This document shows, in pieces, positions 15,415-21,560 of a stretch of DNA of 33,594 bases; the stretch's first letter is position 1, and every line of letters begins with the position of its first letter. The DNA comes from Candidatus Kaiserbacteria bacterium (GTDB lineage Bacteria; Patescibacteriota; Minisyncoccia; Phycocordibacterales; UBA2100), in contig JAFAPB010000046.1 in assembly GCA_019247335.1 (NCBI GenBank), positions 1 to 33,594 of the forward strand, in the 5' to 3' direction. Both the position numbers and the translations under genes were made by a program. The notes below the pieces were generated by a model. The model was not told the DNA's origin. It saw only the letters and a program-made list of their open reading frames with translations, and searched no databases.

Positions 15415-15499
15415 TTTTGGCCTCCACTCACGAAACTCTACGATATTTTGAAGGGCGCGTCTATGTGAGCTTGAATCTCGATTTTTGAGAGAAATTGGC

Positions 15500-15505
15500 T
15501 ATACT
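15500..15505 (+). promoter_or_regulatory. -10 box of the tRNA-Asn operon
   Basis: TATACT ends 9 bases before the first tRNA base. A good -35 is not obvious (TTGAGA is too near, TTGAAT too far). It gives an internal reference for where transcription starts after a -10 box in this genome. Confidence 0.7.
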
Positions 15506-15514
15506 CTTCAAGAT

Positions 15515-15586
15515 TCCCCGGTGGCGCAATGGTAGCGCAGCTCGCTGTTAACGAGTTGGTTGTAGGTTCGAATCCTACCCGGGGAG
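15515..15586 (+). tRNA. tRNA-Asn (anticodon GTT)
   Basis: All arms fold. The acceptor is TCCCCGG / CCGGGGA with discriminator G. The D arm is GCGC / GCGC with loop AATGGTA. The anticodon arm is GCTCG / CGAGT with loop CTGTTAA. The T arm is GTAGG / CCTAC with TTCGAAT. The 3' CCA is not encoded; the next bases are C and then the ATG of a protein gene. G as discriminator fits Asn. Confidence 0.97.
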
Positions 15587-15587
15587 C

Positions 15588-15755
15588 ATGAGAAAGATCG
15601 CAGACATCGTGCTGATCGCGGGTTTTTTGATCGTCGATTTTCTGCTGTTCCACGACCTCTTTAAGCCGGGCGAGAGCTATACCGTCGCGGAGTATCTCAT
15701 CGGCGCCTTGAGCGTGCTCGTCTTTATTACGTCGGCCCGGTCATTACTGAAATAG
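15588..15755 (+). CDS. Small two-helix membrane protein directly after tRNA-Asn
   Basis: The product has 55 residues. Hydrophobic helices lie at about 7-22 and 36-50, joined by a polar loop (Asp-Leu-Phe-Lys-Pro-Gly-Glu-Ser-Tyr). No family is recognised. Its ATG begins two bases after the tRNA discriminator base, leaving no room for a ribosome-binding site or promoter. It must be translated from the tRNA-mRNA transcript or from the product of tRNA 3' cleavage. The next gene starts two bases after its stop, and the whole run to 18095 is on one strand, so I treat it as the first gene of the operon. Confidence 0.65.
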   Translation: MRKIADIVLIAGFLIVDFLLFHDLFKPGESYTVAEYLIGALSVLVFITSARSLLK

Positions 15756-15757
15756 CT

Positions 15758-15982
15758 ATGGGCGTCAAAGACTTTCTGTTCTATATAACCAACAACGAAG
15801 AGACTTCGCGCCACGAGGAATATTTTGATATCGCGTTCTTCATCATCAATACTGCTGTCGTCTTGATCGGCGGTTGGTATCTTATTCACGAAGGGGAATC
15901 GCACTGGCTGCCGTTTCTCATCATCGAATACACTTGGGCGATCGATACCATGCGGCATAACAGACCGAAGGGCGGCCTATGA
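15758..15982 (+). CDS. Small membrane protein, unknown
   Basis: The 74-residue product has a polar charged N-terminus (Asn-Asn-Glu-Glu-Thr-Ser-Arg-His-Glu-Glu), a helix at about 24-43 and a second, less hydrophobic one at about 49-62, and a basic C-terminus. I do not recognise a family. It shares a 4-base ATGA overlap with the HIT-domain gene downstream, so translation is probably coupled. Together with the 55-residue protein before it, it makes a pair of small membrane proteins ahead of a membrane-anchored HIT protein and an exporter, which may point to a shared membrane job; that is inference. Confidence 0.72.
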   Translation: MGVKDFLFYITNNEETSRHEEYFDIAFFIINTAVVLIGGWYLIHEGESHWLPFLIIEYTWAIDTMRHNRPKGGL

Positions 15983-16686
15983 AATACACCGGCAACGACT
16001 TTTATTGCGACGTCGCGCTCAAAGGGAAAGAGCCGATCGAGAAAGAGTACGAGAGCGATCAGGTGCTCGCATACAAGCATACGCGCCCTCACTGGGAGAC
16101 GCACTATGTAGTCGTGGCGAAAAAGCACATCGATTCGTTCAGCACGTTGAAAGCGGCGGACGCTCCGATCCTTTCAGAGATGCTTGAGGTCGCGCGGAAG
16201 ATCGCGCGCAAGCTCGAAAAAGAGGAGGGCGGCGCTCGCATTCTGACGAACCTCGGGGAATATCAGGATTCAAAGCATCTGCATTTCCATGTGACTGCCG
16301 GCGAGGAGATCGAAGGCTTGAGTCTGGAAGATCTGGAAGATCTTGAGCCTGACACCGAGAGCGAAGATCAGAAAGACCCGAATGATCCGTCAAAGGTCTC
16401 GACCGCTCGCACCGTCTCATACACGATCCTTGGCATTACTTTCGGCGCCGCGATCGGCGCCGCAGGCGCGTCGCAGTTGGTGCAGCCGTCGATCGCGCCC
16501 GCAGTCGCGTGCATGGCTACGACGACCGTACAGGCTCTTACGCCTATTAAAGCGACGCCCGCCGTATCCAAGCCCGCCGTGACGACGCCGAAGTCGCGCG
16601 CGACGACAACCCCTGCCGCGACGAGCTCCGCCGGCGCTATAGCGACCACGTCCGCCGCCACGAGTTCGAGTGCGACCGGGATTTAA
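15979..16686 (+). CDS. HIT-family protein with C-terminal membrane helix and Ala/Thr-rich tail
   Basis: The protein has 235 residues. The first 110 are a HIT domain: Thr-Arg-Pro-His-Trp-Glu-Thr-His-Tyr-Val-Val-Val near 36-46, and the catalytic triad KHLHFHV with His100, His102 and His104. HIT enzymes hydrolyse or transfer nucleotidyl groups (such as AMP-lysine or AMP-NH2 linkages). An acidic linker (about 110-140) leads to a single hydrophobic helix (about 146-167) and a 65-residue Ala/Thr/Ser-rich tail. That extension is unusual, since HIT proteins are normally soluble and about 110-150 residues long. The tail would lie outside the membrane if the N-terminus is inside. It overlaps the previous gene by 4 bases and is 5 bases from the exporter gene. 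Confidence 0.85.
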   Translation: MKYTGNDFYCDVALKGKEPIEKEYESDQVLAYKHTRPHWETHYVVVAKKHIDSFSTLKAADAPILSEMLEVARKIARKLEKEEGGARILTNLGEYQDSKHLHFHVTAGEEIEGLSLEDLEDLEPDTESEDQKDPNDPSKVSTARTVSYTILGITFGAAIGAAGASQLVQPSIAPAVACMATTTVQALTPIKATPAVSKPAVTTPKSRATTTPAATSSAGAIATTSAATSSSATGI

Positions 16687-16691
16687 GAAAT

Positions 16692-18095
16692 ATGAGGGAT
16701 AAACGCTGGCTCGCGCTTTTTGTACTGTGCCTCGGCACGCTCATGATCGTGCTCGACACGACCATCGTGAATGTCGCACTACCCTCGATCCGTGAGAGTC
16801 TTGGCTTTACGCAAACGGCGCTCGCTTGGGTCGTCAACGCATACGTGCTGACATTTGGCGGCTTCCTGCTTCTCGGCGGGCGGCTCGGTGATCTCTACGG
16901 CAACCGCCGCCTTTTCGTGCTTGGGATCACGCTTTTCACGCTCGCGTCGCTCGCGTGCGGTCTTGCACAGTCGCAAACGTTTTTGATCATCGCGCGAGCG
17001 ATACAGGGTTTAGGAGGCGCGGTCGTATCTGCGGTCGGACTTTCGCTCGTGATGAACCTCTTTGTGGAAGAGACGGAACGTGCTCGCGCGATGGGCGTCT
17101 TTGGTTTCGTCGCCGCCGGCGGGGGAGCGATCGGCGTTCTCCTCGGCGGTATCCTGACGGGCGGGTTGAATTGGCACTGGATCTTTCTCGTCAATATTCC
17201 GGTCGGCATTTTGGTCGTCGCATTATGTTTATGGCTGATTCCAGAGAGCCACGCCGCTGAGAAAACGCATCTTGACGTCGGCGGCGCGGTCACGGTGACG
17301 CTCGCGCTCATGCTCGCTGTCTACTCGATCGTCGGCGGTAACGAGGCGGGCTGGACATCGCTTACAACGATCGGTCTTCTTGTGCTTTCCGCGGTTTTTC
17401 TCGGTATATTCATTTGGATCGAAAGCGTCGTGAAAGCGCCGCTCGCGCCGCTACGTCTTTTTACACGCGGCAATATCGTCGCGTCGAACATCGCAGGAAT
17501 CTTGTGGTCGGCGGGCATGTTCGCGTGGTTCTTTCTCTCGGCGCTCTACATGCAACTCATTCTCGGCTACACGCCGCTCCAGGTCGGCCTCGCGTTCTTG
17601 CCGTCGAATCTCATCATGGCGGCGCTCTCGGTCGGGCTCTCTGCACGGATCGTTATGCGTTTTGGCATTCGTGCATCACTCGCGACGGGGCTCTCGCTCG
17701 TCGCGCTGGGACTCCTTCTCCTTTCGAGAGCGCCGATCGATGGTTCGTTTGTGCGCGATCTTCTGCCGAGCATGACCCTGCTCGGTCTCGGCGCGGGCAT
17801 TTCATTTAATCCGATGCTCCTCGCTGCGATGAGCGATGCCGAGCAAAAAGACAGCGGTCTCGCATCCGGCGTTGTGAACACCGCGTTTATGATGGGCGGC
17901 TCGCTCGGCCTTGCGATCCTCGCGAGCGCAGCCGCGGCGCGCACGGAGAGCCTGCGCGGATCGGGTGCCAATATGCTTGCCGCGCTCAATGGCGGATATC
18001 AACACGCGTTTCTCATCGGATTTTGCTTCGTGGCGCTCGCGGCACTGGTCGCTGCATTCGGATTGCGTTCCAAGACGGTCACCGCGCAAAATTAG
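16692..18095 (+). CDS. MFS multidrug exporter, DHA2 (14-helix) family
   Basis: The 467-residue protein is hydrophobic throughout, with 13-14 helices. Motif A (GGRLGDLYGNRRLFV near 56-70) and the antiporter motif C (about 138-155, Gly-rich, followed by WHWIFLVNIPVG) are both present. Asp22 in MIVLDTTIVNVALP, the first helix, is the family's conserved acidic residue. The family exports drugs, dyes or metabolites in exchange for protons, and the substrate is not readable here. It is the last gene of the tRNA-Asn operon. Its stop TAG overlaps the stop of the small basic protein gene on the other strand (shared TTAG). Confidence 0.94.
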   Translation: MRDKRWLALFVLCLGTLMIVLDTTIVNVALPSIRESLGFTQTALAWVVNAYVLTFGGFLLLGGRLGDLYGNRRLFVLGITLFTLASLACGLAQSQTFLIIARAIQGLGGAVVSAVGLSLVMNLFVEETERARAMGVFGFVAAGGGAIGVLLGGILTGGLNWHWIFLVNIPVGILVVALCLWLIPESHAAEKTHLDVGGAVTVTLALMLAVYSIVGGNEAGWTSLTTIGLLVLSAVFLGIFIWIESVVKAPLAPLRLFTRGNIVASNIAGILWSAGMFAWFFLSALYMQLILGYTPLQVGLAFLPSNLIMAALSVGLSARIVMRFGIRASLATGLSLVALGLLLLSRAPIDGSFVRDLLPSMTLLGLGAGISFNPMLLAAMSDAEQKDSGLASGVVNTAFMMGGSLGLAILASAAAARTESLRGSGANMLAALNGGYQHAFLIGFCFVALAALVAAFGLRSKTVTAQN

Positions 18096-18244
18096 CGCGC
18101 CATTTTGCCGCCGCGTCCTTTGTTGGACGACGGCGCTTTGCCTTTTTGTTCCTGGCGGCCGTTCCTGCCGCGCGCCGCTGCCGCATTCCTGCTGATAGTC
18201 TGCTTCACCTTGGCCTGTGCGCGGCTCACGTATTTATTTTGCAT
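18092..18244 (-). CDS. Small 50-residue highly basic protein
   Basis: The product has 50 residues, about a third of them Lys or Arg, with no acidic cluster and a Gly-Arg-Gly-Gly-Lys end. It looks like a nucleic-acid-binding or ribosome-associated peptide, but I cannot name a family. AGGA lies 8 bases before the ATG. It converges on the exporter gene with overlapping stops, and its upstream region is shared with the PEBP gene promoter, which again suggests a true gene in a compact layout. Confidence 0.5.
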   Translation of the reverse strand: MQNKYVSRAQAKVKQTISRNAAAARGRNGRQEQKGKAPSSNKGRGGKMAR

Positions 18245-18291
18245 GCTGTCATCCTAAAAGTGCGTTGATATAGAACATATGAACGAAGCAG

Positions 18292-18297
18292 TATACT
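18292..18297 (+). promoter_or_regulatory. -10 box of the PEBP gene
   Basis: TATACT ends exactly 6 bases before the ATG at 18304, with no Shine-Dalgarno sequence between. Confidence 0.65.
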
Positions 18298-18303
18298 TTT
18301 CGC

Positions 18304-18888
18304 ATGCGGGGCGCATATCTCATGGTCGGTATCGGCGTCCTTGTGATACTCGTCGGCCTCGCGTTCATTAATAAAAGCTTCACGCGCGCGCCTCATACTG
18401 AAAAAGACGCTATGGCCACCTCGACCTTCTCCATCACAAGCAGCGCATTCGAGCAAAACGGCTCGATTCCATCGCAGTACACCTGTGACGGCGATCAGAC
18501 GCCGCCGCCGCTTTCGATTTCCGGAGCGCCGGAGGGGACGAAATCATTCGCGCTCATCGTGATCGACCCCGACGTGCCTAAGCAAGTGAAGCCGGACGGC
18601 ATATTCCTCCATTGGCTGCTGTTTAATATCCCTGCGTATACGACGACGATCGGCCCGACCGGCTCGATCGGCACAAGCGGCGCGAACGGCATGGGCAAAG
18701 AAGGCTACGTCGGCCCCTGTCCGCCGAAAGAATACGAGCCGTCCGAGCACCGCTATTTCTTCCATCTCTACGCGCTCGATACGATGCTCGGTCTTGAGGC
18801 GGGAGTCTCCGAAGAGGAGGTGCGGCAGGCTATGGAAGGTCACATTGTGGCGGAGGCCCAGCTCATCGGGAAGTACAAGAAGAAATAA
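18304..18888 (+). CDS. PEBP-family (YbhB/YbcL-like) protein with N-terminal membrane anchor
   Basis: The protein has 194 residues. A hydrophobic helix at about 7-22 is an anchor or signal peptide. The rest is a PEBP domain: Thr-Cys-Asp-Gly-Asp-Gln-Thr-Pro-Pro-Pro-Leu, DPDVP, FLHWLLFNIP, GYVGPCPP, then HRYFFHLYALD. These include the conserved ligand-pocket residues (Asp, His, and the Gly-Pro-Cys-Pro-Pro loop). PEBP proteins bind phosphate-bearing ligands; the bacterial members have no firm enzymatic role. It would face the outside of the cytoplasmic membrane. The start at 18304 is fixed by the TATACT box 6 bases upstream; an ATG at 18322 is the only alternative. Confidence 0.93.
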   Translation: MRGAYLMVGIGVLVILVGLAFINKSFTRAPHTEKDAMATSTFSITSSAFEQNGSIPSQYTCDGDQTPPPLSISGAPEGTKSFALIVIDPDVPKQVKPDGIFLHWLLFNIPAYTTTIGPTGSIGTSGANGMGKEGYVGPCPPKEYEPSEHRYFFHLYALDTMLGLEAGVSEEEVRQAMEGHIVAEAQLIGKYKKK

Positions 18889-18917
18889 CGAGCCGCCGAA
18901 TGGCGTACAATAGAAAT

Positions 18918-19280
18918 ATGAATACCCGCATCAAGCAGACCGATTATGAGATGACCGACAAAGTGGCCGATTATCTCGACGGCCGCCTTGCGGCGATCGA
19001 GCGCATGCTCGGCGACGATGCGGACGAGACGCGCTGCGAAGTGGAGGTAGGGAGGGCGACAGGGCGACACAAGCACAGCGACTATCAGTATTTCGCGGAG
19101 ATCATCGTGAAGCGGGGTGCCGCGCCGCGGCTCGTCGCGCGCAATCACGAGCCATCGATCAATGCTGCCATTGATAACGCCAAAGATGAAATGCTCCGCC
19201 AGCTGCGGAAGGAAAAGACCGCGCGTAAAAGCAAAGGGCGGCGCGATGCCGGCAAGGCGAAGCGTTTGATCCGCTCTTAG
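18918..19280 (+). CDS. raiA: Ribosome hibernation promoting factor, short HPF/RaiA type
   Basis: The 120-residue protein fits the S30AE/RaiA fold: Ile-Lys-Gln-Thr-Asp-Tyr-Glu-Met-Thr-Asp-Lys-Val, Tyr-Leu-Asp-Gly-Arg-Leu-Ala, then a beta strand set with Cys-Glu-Val-Glu-Val-Gly. Then come Tyr-Phe-Ala-Glu-Ile-Ile-Val and INAAIDNAKDEMLRQLRKEK. Such proteins bind the decoding centre of idle ribosomes. It lacks the long-HPF C-terminal domain and ends in a Lys/Arg tail. TACAAT (18906-18911) ends 6 bases before this ATG. An ATG at 18900 would put the -10 inside the gene, so I chose 18918. Its stop overlaps the fmt stop in TTAG. Confidence 0.87.
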   Translation: MNTRIKQTDYEMTDKVADYLDGRLAAIERMLGDDADETRCEVEVGRATGRHKHSDYQYFAEIIVKRGAAPRLVARNHEPSINAAIDNAKDEMLRQLRKEKTARKSKGRRDAGKAKRLIRS

Positions 19281-20158
19281 AGCGGCCTTGCTCCCGAGCG
19301 AAGGAATTCCTCATATTTCATTTCGCTCTTGCCCTCGGGCTTTACGGTATCGATCACAAGCGCGCCATTTTCTATATGCGCGTCGAGAATGCCGACGCGG
19401 ATCTGCTTGCCGCCTCTTTCGAAATAGGCGAACGTGCCGGGCCAGCCCTCGAGCGCGCGGATCTTGCGTAGATTCTCGTGCGCGTCGGCATTGAGATCAA
19501 GCAGGCCATCGCTCTTTGTGAACTTGAGCGAATACGTCGCGATGTCGTGATTCTGTTCATGCGCTTCGATCTCACCTCGAGTCCAGTGCGGCAAGATTTC
19601 TGCGAGCAATTTGCCTCCCGCGCGTGCCAGCGTCTCTTCGAGCGCGGCCGCACGCGGCGGCCAGGGTGCGACATCGACCCGCTTTTGTGCGATCACCGGC
19701 CCGTGATCCATTTTCTCGTCGACGAGCATGATGGTGACACCGGTTACTTTTTCATCATTCAATATCGCGGAGCGAATGGGGGAGGCGCCGCGCAAGCGGG
19801 GCAAAAGTGAAGGATGCATATTCAAGGTGCCGCGCTCAGGCAGATCCAAAAGCGCTTTGTGCAGTATCTGACCGTAATCAGCGACGACGAAAAGTTTCGG
19901 CGCACGCGCTCCCATTTCCGCGATGAATGCATCATCAAGCTTTTCCGGCTTCAATATTTCGAGCCGGCGCGACTCGGCCCACTGCGCGATAAGCGACTGT
20001 CCGATCTCCATGCCGCGCCCTTTCGCTTTGTCGGGCGCCGTCACGACGAGCGCGGGCAGATGCCCAGCTGCTTCGAGCTCGAGCGCGACAAAAAGCGCGA
20101 TCCTGCCCGTGCCGAAGAAAACGAACGGAATATCACTCGTCTTCAGGTTCTTCGTCAT
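19277..20158 (-). CDS. fmt: Methionyl-tRNA formyltransferase
   Basis: Fmt formylates the amino group of initiator Met-tRNA using 10-formyl-tetrahydrofolate. The 293-residue protein has the catalytic NMHPSLLP (113-120, Asn113 and His115), RGASPI (123-128), and Asp151 in DHGPVI. The C-terminal domain (about 205-290) with the Trp-Pro-Gly-Thr-Phe strand for tRNA binding is present, and the length is slightly under the usual 310. Its start lies 26 bases inside the end of def, so the two are translated from one mRNA. Def removes the formyl group that Fmt adds, so this is the classical pair. Confidence 0.95.
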   Translation of the reverse strand: MTKNLKTSDIPFVFFGTGRIALFVALELEAAGHLPALVVTAPDKAKGRGMEIGQSLIAQWAESRRLEILKPEKLDDAFIAEMGARAPKLFVVADYGQILHKALLDLPERGTLNMHPSLLPRLRGASPIRSAILNDEKVTGVTIMLVDEKMDHGPVIAQKRVDVAPWPPRAAALEETLARAGGKLLAEILPHWTRGEIEAHEQNHDIATYSLKFTKSDGLLDLNADAHENLRKIRALEGWPGTFAYFERGGKQIRVGILDAHIENGALVIDTVKPEGKSEMKYEEFLRSGARPL

Positions 20159-20678
20159 ACAATTCTTTTGCCTTATCGATATAGAGAATACCGTCGAGGT
20201 GATCCATCTCGTGCTGGAAAATGTGAGCGAGAAAGCCGGAGGCGCCCCGCGTGAATTCTTCGCCGCGTTCGTTGTATGCGCGCAGCGTCATTTTTTCCGC
20301 TCGCGGGACGATGCCCCATTTGCCGCGTACCGAGAGGCATCCTTCATGCTTGTCCTTTTTCCCGCGCGAGGTCTTGATGATGACGGGATTTATATACACC
20401 TGGTCAGGAAGCGCCGTGGCAGGTTCGTCGGCTTTTGCCGGCTCGTCCTTGGCGTTGCGCGTGCCGCGCGCGAGCGCCTTGCCGGAGACGATGAAAAGGC
20501 GGAGCGGCTCGCCGAGTTGCGAAGCCGCGAGCGCGACACCGTAGACCTCATTTGAAAGCAGATCTTTCATTTCTTCGATCAAATGCTGTATGCGTGTGCT
20601 CCCGATATCGTCGATCGGTATCTCGCGCGCCGTCTCCCGCAGCGCCGGGTTTTGTTCGTAGGGGATAATGCTCCGCAT
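20133..20678 (-). CDS. def: Peptide deformylase
   Basis: This metalloenzyme removes the formyl group from nascent proteins. The 181-residue product has all three motifs: GVALAASQLGEP (47-58), EGCLS (112-116, metal ligand Cys114) and HEMDH (156-160, two His ligands and the Glu). Motif 1 has Ala where most have Gly in its third position. An insert rich in Lys, Asp, Glu and Ala lies at about 71-89. A longer TTG start at 20687 is possible, but TATAGT (20687-20692) would overlap it. From the ATG at 20678 the box is 8 bases upstream, which matches the leaderless pattern. Transcription is away from the RNA-like region. Confidence 0.96.
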   Translation of the reverse strand: MRSIIPYEQNPALRETAREIPIDDIGSTRIQHLIEEMKDLLSNEVYGVALAASQLGEPLRLFIVSGKALARGTRNAKDEPAKADEPATALPDQVYINPVIIKTSRGKKDKHEGCLSVRGKWGIVPRAEKMTLRAYNERGEEFTRGASGFLAHIFQHEMDHLDGILYIDKAKELYDEEPEDE

Positions 20679-20715
20679 TGCGTTCAACTATAGAGGCGCT
20701 GCGTATAAAAGTGAA

Positions 20716-20930
20716 GCGCCCAATCCGCAAGCAGACTGGGCGTTCAGAGCGGTCGGTAAACTACCGACTGAGGCGGAAGCCTCTACGGCCACGTGACTAA
20801 CGTCGTCGCTCTAAGAAAGTGGCCGGCCGGGTGGCGGCGTGTCATTGAGGAGGCCACTCACACGCTGCCCCCGGACCGGCCGAACCCCACGGGCCTCAGG
20901 AGATGCGGCGGACCTGAGCATTCCGTAGGG
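20716..20930. ncRNA. Candidate structured RNA (about 215 bases), family not recognised
   Basis: No supported gene occupies this stretch, and nearly all of it folds into consecutive stems: 20717-20722/20737-20742, 20752-20758/20762-20768, 20770-20774/20779-20783 (GGAA tetraloop), 20786-20792/20819-20825, 20825-20830/20876-20881 enclosing 20833-20842/20860-20869 (10 bp, one G-U), and 20886-20892/20923-20930 enclosing 20895-20900/20913-20918. The fourth and fifth stems compete for base 20825. The plus orientation gives a proper GGAA tetraloop and has TATAAA at 20704-20709 before it. Neither orientation shows a clean terminator. I looked for the consensus cores of RNase P, tmRNA, SRP RNA and 6S RNA and did not see them. 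Confidence 0.55.
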
Positions 20931-20969
20931 AACGAAACTTAATGCAATTTAGCAAAAAACAGCGTTTGA

Positions 20970-20975
20970 TACAAT
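20970..20975 (+). promoter_or_regulatory. -10 box of the small gene between the two RNA-like regions
   Basis: TACAAT ends 7 bases before the ATG at 20983 and overlaps an earlier ATG at 20974, so that earlier one cannot be the start if this box is used. Confidence 0.6.
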
Positions 20976-20982
20976 GCTTCGC

Positions 20983-21267
20983 ATGAAGCACATCAGTGCG
21001 CATATAAAAAGGAAGGCCGCTGCGACTCGCGAGACGGAGCGGGGAGAACTCATGCAGTATTTCTGCGAACAGCTCAATAAGACCCGTGCGCGCGATGGAT
21101 TGCCCAAGATCACCATGGGTCGCATGGGTTTTATGCTCGCCAAAATCCCGACCAAGGACCTCTACTATCTCAAAAAGGTCTGCGACGACTCCGCAAACTT
21201 CTCCAAAAAATTCTGGTGGGAGATCAATCCGAAGAAACACACAGGCGACGGTACGGATAAAAAGTAG
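20983..21267 (+). CDS. Small basic protein, 94 residues, unknown
   Basis: The product is basic (Lys/Arg-rich ends) and has a helical middle: Met-Gln-Tyr-Phe-Cys-Glu-Gln-Leu-Asn-Lys, Thr-Met-Gly-Arg-Met-Gly-Phe-Met-Leu, and Leu-Tyr-Tyr-Leu-Lys-Lys-Val-Cys-Asp-Asp-Ser. It then has Phe-Trp-Trp-Glu. No known domain is visible, though the style suggests nucleic-acid or ribosome binding. The start at 20983 is favoured over 20974 because the -10 box overlaps the latter. It sits between two structured-RNA-like regions and ends in a GC-rich hairpin. Confidence 0.72.
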   Translation: MKHISAHIKRKAAATRETERGELMQYFCEQLNKTRARDGLPKITMGRMGFMLAKIPTKDLYYLKKVCDDSANFSKKFWWEINPKKHTGDGTDKK

Positions 21268-21268
21268 A

Positions 21269-21290
21269 CGGCTCGCGCAAGCGCGAGCCG
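21269..21290 (+). terminator. GC-rich hairpin after the 94-residue gene
   Basis: CGGCTCGCG / CGCGAGCCG stem with a 4-base loop. The following T-tract is short (TTCGAC), so termination may be partial and could let transcription run into the next region. Confidence 0.5.
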
Positions 21291-21520
21291 TTCGACATAC
21301 AAATGCAATGCCCCGCATGTGTCGAAGGTGCGAGATCGGATTCAGCTTTTACCGTTTAGCCAACCTGTCCGGTATTCAGGTCGGGATCCGGTGCCGGAGC
21401 CGCATATCGCTGGCTGGTCGGCGGCCTAGTGCGCTCGCGGTGCCCCCATGCATCCCGGGAGGAGACTCGTTGGTCGGAGGATGCATTAGATTACCTACGT
21501 TTATTCTTGCGCCGGCTAAA
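21291..21520. ncRNA. Second candidate structured RNA region
   Basis: This non-coding stretch before mreB has a 7-bp stem at its left end (TTCGACA 21291-21297 / TGTCGAA 21320-21326, with an inner ATGC/GCAT). A long-range 7-bp pair TTTAGCC 21355-21361 / GGCTAAA 21514-21520 closes a domain. That domain holds ACCTG/CAGGT (21363-21367/21377-21381) and an 8-bp stem ATGCATCC 21448-21455 / GGATGCAT 21479-21486. The nested order supports a fold, but pairing alone cannot prove transcription. No similarity to the first region is visible, and no RNase P or tmRNA core. Confidence 0.4.
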
Positions 21521-21560
21521 TCTTTGTCAAAGCCGACTGTGCATATACAATGCGTGCACC

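Noticed and set aside
20716-21520. Assigning the structured regions to RNase P RNA, tmRNA, SRP RNA or 6S RNA
   Set aside because: I looked for the RNase P GAGGAAAGTCC-type core, the tmRNA tRNA-like ends and tag frame, and the SRP GGAAGG loop context on both strands and did not find them.
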